DNA of 64,000 nucleotides from Pseudonocardia benzenivorans CB1190 (GTDB lineage Bacteria > Actinomycetota > Actinomycetes > Mycobacteriales > Pseudonocardiaceae): positions 1,984,001 to 2,048,000 of the forward strand of contig NC_015312.1 in assembly GCF_000196675.2 (NCBI RefSeq), given 5' to 3'. Numbering within the stretch: position 1 is the stretch's first letter; every line of letters starts with the position of its first letter. Below are positions 62,629 through 64,000 of the stretch, in pieces. A program made the translations under genes and the position numbers. The notes below the pieces were generated by a model. The model saw only the letters and a list, made by a program, of their open reading frames with translations, did no database searches and had not been told where the DNA came from.

Positions 62629-64000
62629 ATGCGCACCTTCGACGCCGAGGACGCGCTGGCGCGGGTGCCGTTGCCGACGCTCGCCGAGAGCTGCGCGCGG
62701 TTCCTCGACTGGTGCGCGCCGTTGCTCACCCCCGACGAACTGGCCCGCACCCGTGCGGCGGTCGCCGCGTTCGTCGCCCCGGGTGGCGCCGGTGAGCGCC
62801 TGCACGCCGAGCTCGTCCGGTACGACGCCCTCCCGGGCGTGCAGAGCTGGCTCGACACGTTCTGGGCCGACCGCTACCTGGGCAGGCGTGACCGGATCGC
62901 CCTCAACGCGAACTTCTTCTTCCTGTTCGAGGACTCGCGGTTGGGGCAGGTCGACCGGGCGGCGGCGCTCGTCGAGCAGGTGCTGGGGTACAAGGCGAGG
63001 ATCGACGACGAGACGCTCCCTCCGGCGCGGCACGGCGGCGAGCCGCTGTCGATGGTCCAGCACCGCCATCTGTTCTCCTCGACGCGCATCCCGGGTGTCG
63101 ACCGGGACCGGGCGCGCACCCCCTACAGCGACGCCCACCCCGGTCCCTCCCGAGCACGGCACGTCGTCGTCCTGTTGCGGGGCAACGTGTTCAGGCTCGA
63201 CGTGATCGGCTCCGACGGGCGCCCGCGCACCCGGGCGGAGATCGCAGCGGGACTGCGCGCGGTCCAGGCGGCTGCGGGCCCGGGCGACGGGGTAGGAGCG
63301 CTGACGACGATGGCGCGCGCCGATTGGGCCCGCGCCCGCGAGGCGCTGCGCGACCACGACCCGGCCAACGCCGCGGCGCTGGAGATCGTCGAGTCGGCGC
63401 TGTTCTGCGTCTGCCTGCAGGACGAGGTCCCGGAGTCGCCGCTCGCCGCCTGCGACGCGCTGCTCGCCGGGAACAGCGCCGACCGTTGGTTCGACACCGC
63501 CGTCTCGCTGATCGTGTTCGGCGACGGCACGGCCGGCTACAACGGCGAGCACTGCAACCTCGACGGCACGACGGTGATCGCGCTGCTCGACGAGGTCCTG
63601 GCCGGCACTGCGGCGCTCGCCCCGGCGCCGGTCGCCGACACCGTCCCGGAGTTCGCCGCCGTGCCCTGGGTGCTCGACGACCGGCTGCGCGCCACCGTCA
63701 CCGACGCCGCCAAGGCCTTCGCCGACCACGCCGCGGCCACCGCGACGACCACCGTCCGCATCGACTTCGGCAGCGACCGGGCCAAGGCACTCGGGATCTC
63801 GCCGGACGCGTTCGCCCAGCTGGCCTTCCAGGTGGCGCACCACCGGGCCACGGGCCGCGTCGGCGCCACCTACGAGTCGATCGCGACGCGGCACTTCCGC
63901 CACGGCCGCACCGAGGCGATGCGGGTCGTCACCCCCGAGATCGTCGCGTTCACCGCGGCGATGGCCGACCCGGCGGTGCCGGCCGCCGCGCGTCGCGACG
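62629..64000 (+). CDS. Choline/carnitine O-acyltransferase family protein (runs off right edge)
   Basis: 457 codons are visible with no stop before the window end. Family signatures in order: ARVPLPTLAESCARFLDWC near the N-terminus, LNANFFFLFEDSR, the catalytic His in YNGEHCNLDGTTV near residue 308, DRAKALGISPDAFAQLAFQV, TYESIATRHFRHGRTEAMR. The enzyme would transfer an acyl group from CoA to a hydroxy-trimethylamine or similar acceptor. It is coupled to the upstream oxygenase (2-bp gap). The C-terminal end lies outside the window. The true acceptor is not determinable. Confidence 0.85.
   Translation, partial: MRTFDAEDALARVPLPTLAESCARFLDWCAPLLTPDELARTRAAVAAFVAPGGAGERLHAELVRYDALPGVQSWLDTFWADRYLGRRDRIALNANFFFLFEDSRLGQVDRAAALVEQVLGYKARIDDETLPPARHGGEPLSMVQHRHLFSSTRIPGVDRDRARTPYSDAHPGPSRARHVVVLLRGNVFRLDVIGSDGRPRTRAEIAAGLRAVQAAAGPGDGVGALTTMARADWARAREALRDHDPANAAALEIVESALFCVCLQDEVPESPLAACDALLAGNSADRWFDTAVSLIVFGDGTAGYNGEHCNLDGTTVIALLDEVLAGTAALAPAPVADTVPEFAAVPWVLDDRLRATVTDAAKAFADHAAATATTTVRIDFGSDRAKALGISPDAFAQLAFQVAHHRATGRVGATYESIATRHFRHGRTEAMRVVTPEIVAFTAAMADPAVPAAARRD

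Overview
The window is very GC-rich, uses GTG and occasionally TTG starts, and is packed with short-overlap operons. Its families (a mycothiol-dependent nitroreductase relative, an Nei2-type glycosylase, a receptor Ser/Thr kinase, a DUF937 protein) point to a high-GC actinobacterium. Pseudonocardiaceae, perhaps Pseudonocardia, is the best guess, but that placement is inference. I see no rRNA, tRNA, CRISPR array, transposase or phage gene.

Layout. 1-2,449: the left-edge start of an ATP-grasp-like gene and a two-component system. 2,569-40,262: a large cell-surface polysaccharide region. It holds three NodB-type deacetylases, a FemAB/CelD-like acyltransferase, six glycosyltransferases (including the initiating phospho-sugar transferase), an O-antigen polymerase-like protein with an apparent Wzz-like C-terminus, a separate Wzz-like protein, a Wzx-like flippase with an 870-residue disordered tail, and nucleotide-sugar genes. 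The gene order 31,020 to 24,859 (Gfo/Idh oxidoreductase, two DegT aminotransferases, left-handed beta-helix acetyltransferase, glycosyltransferase, deacetylase) resembles the WbpB/WbpE/WbpD route to acetamido uronic acids. The genes at 35,552-40,262 (two C-methyltransferase-like proteins, an RmlC-like epimerase, an NAD epimerase, a PIG-L deacetylase) would suit a branched deoxysugar. pepN and a PAP2 phosphatase sit between these sets.

40,477-51,325: a nitroreductase relative, a CBS protein, an aldehyde dehydrogenase, a receptor kinase, and a three-gene amidoligase module (YbdK-ATP-grasp fusion, AsnB-type amidotransferase, S9 peptidase) that probably makes or modifies a small peptide or amidated compatible solute. 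51,471-52,388 is a decayed formamidase-dehalogenase junction. The rest carries an MBL hydrolase, a secreted repeat-tailed protein paralogous to one inside the polysaccharide region, DUF937 and DUF429 proteins, rpiB, a DNA glycosylase, glycine-rich and unrecognised proteins, a BesD/ArpA-like Fe(II)/2-oxoglutarate oxygenase, and a carnitine-acyltransferase-like gene running off the right edge.

The most unusual structures are repeats. A 77-bp unit occurs in tandem at two places on opposite strands (18,362-18,592 and 27,368-27,642). Every copy is a 26-codon mini-ORF whose stop overlaps the next start (ATGA or GTGA) and which carries the Shine-Dalgarno for the next frame, so the arrays form chains of coupled mini-genes inside sugar operons. 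A second, palindromic family of about 63 bp fills two non-coding islands (24,046-24,604 and 53,540-54,235).
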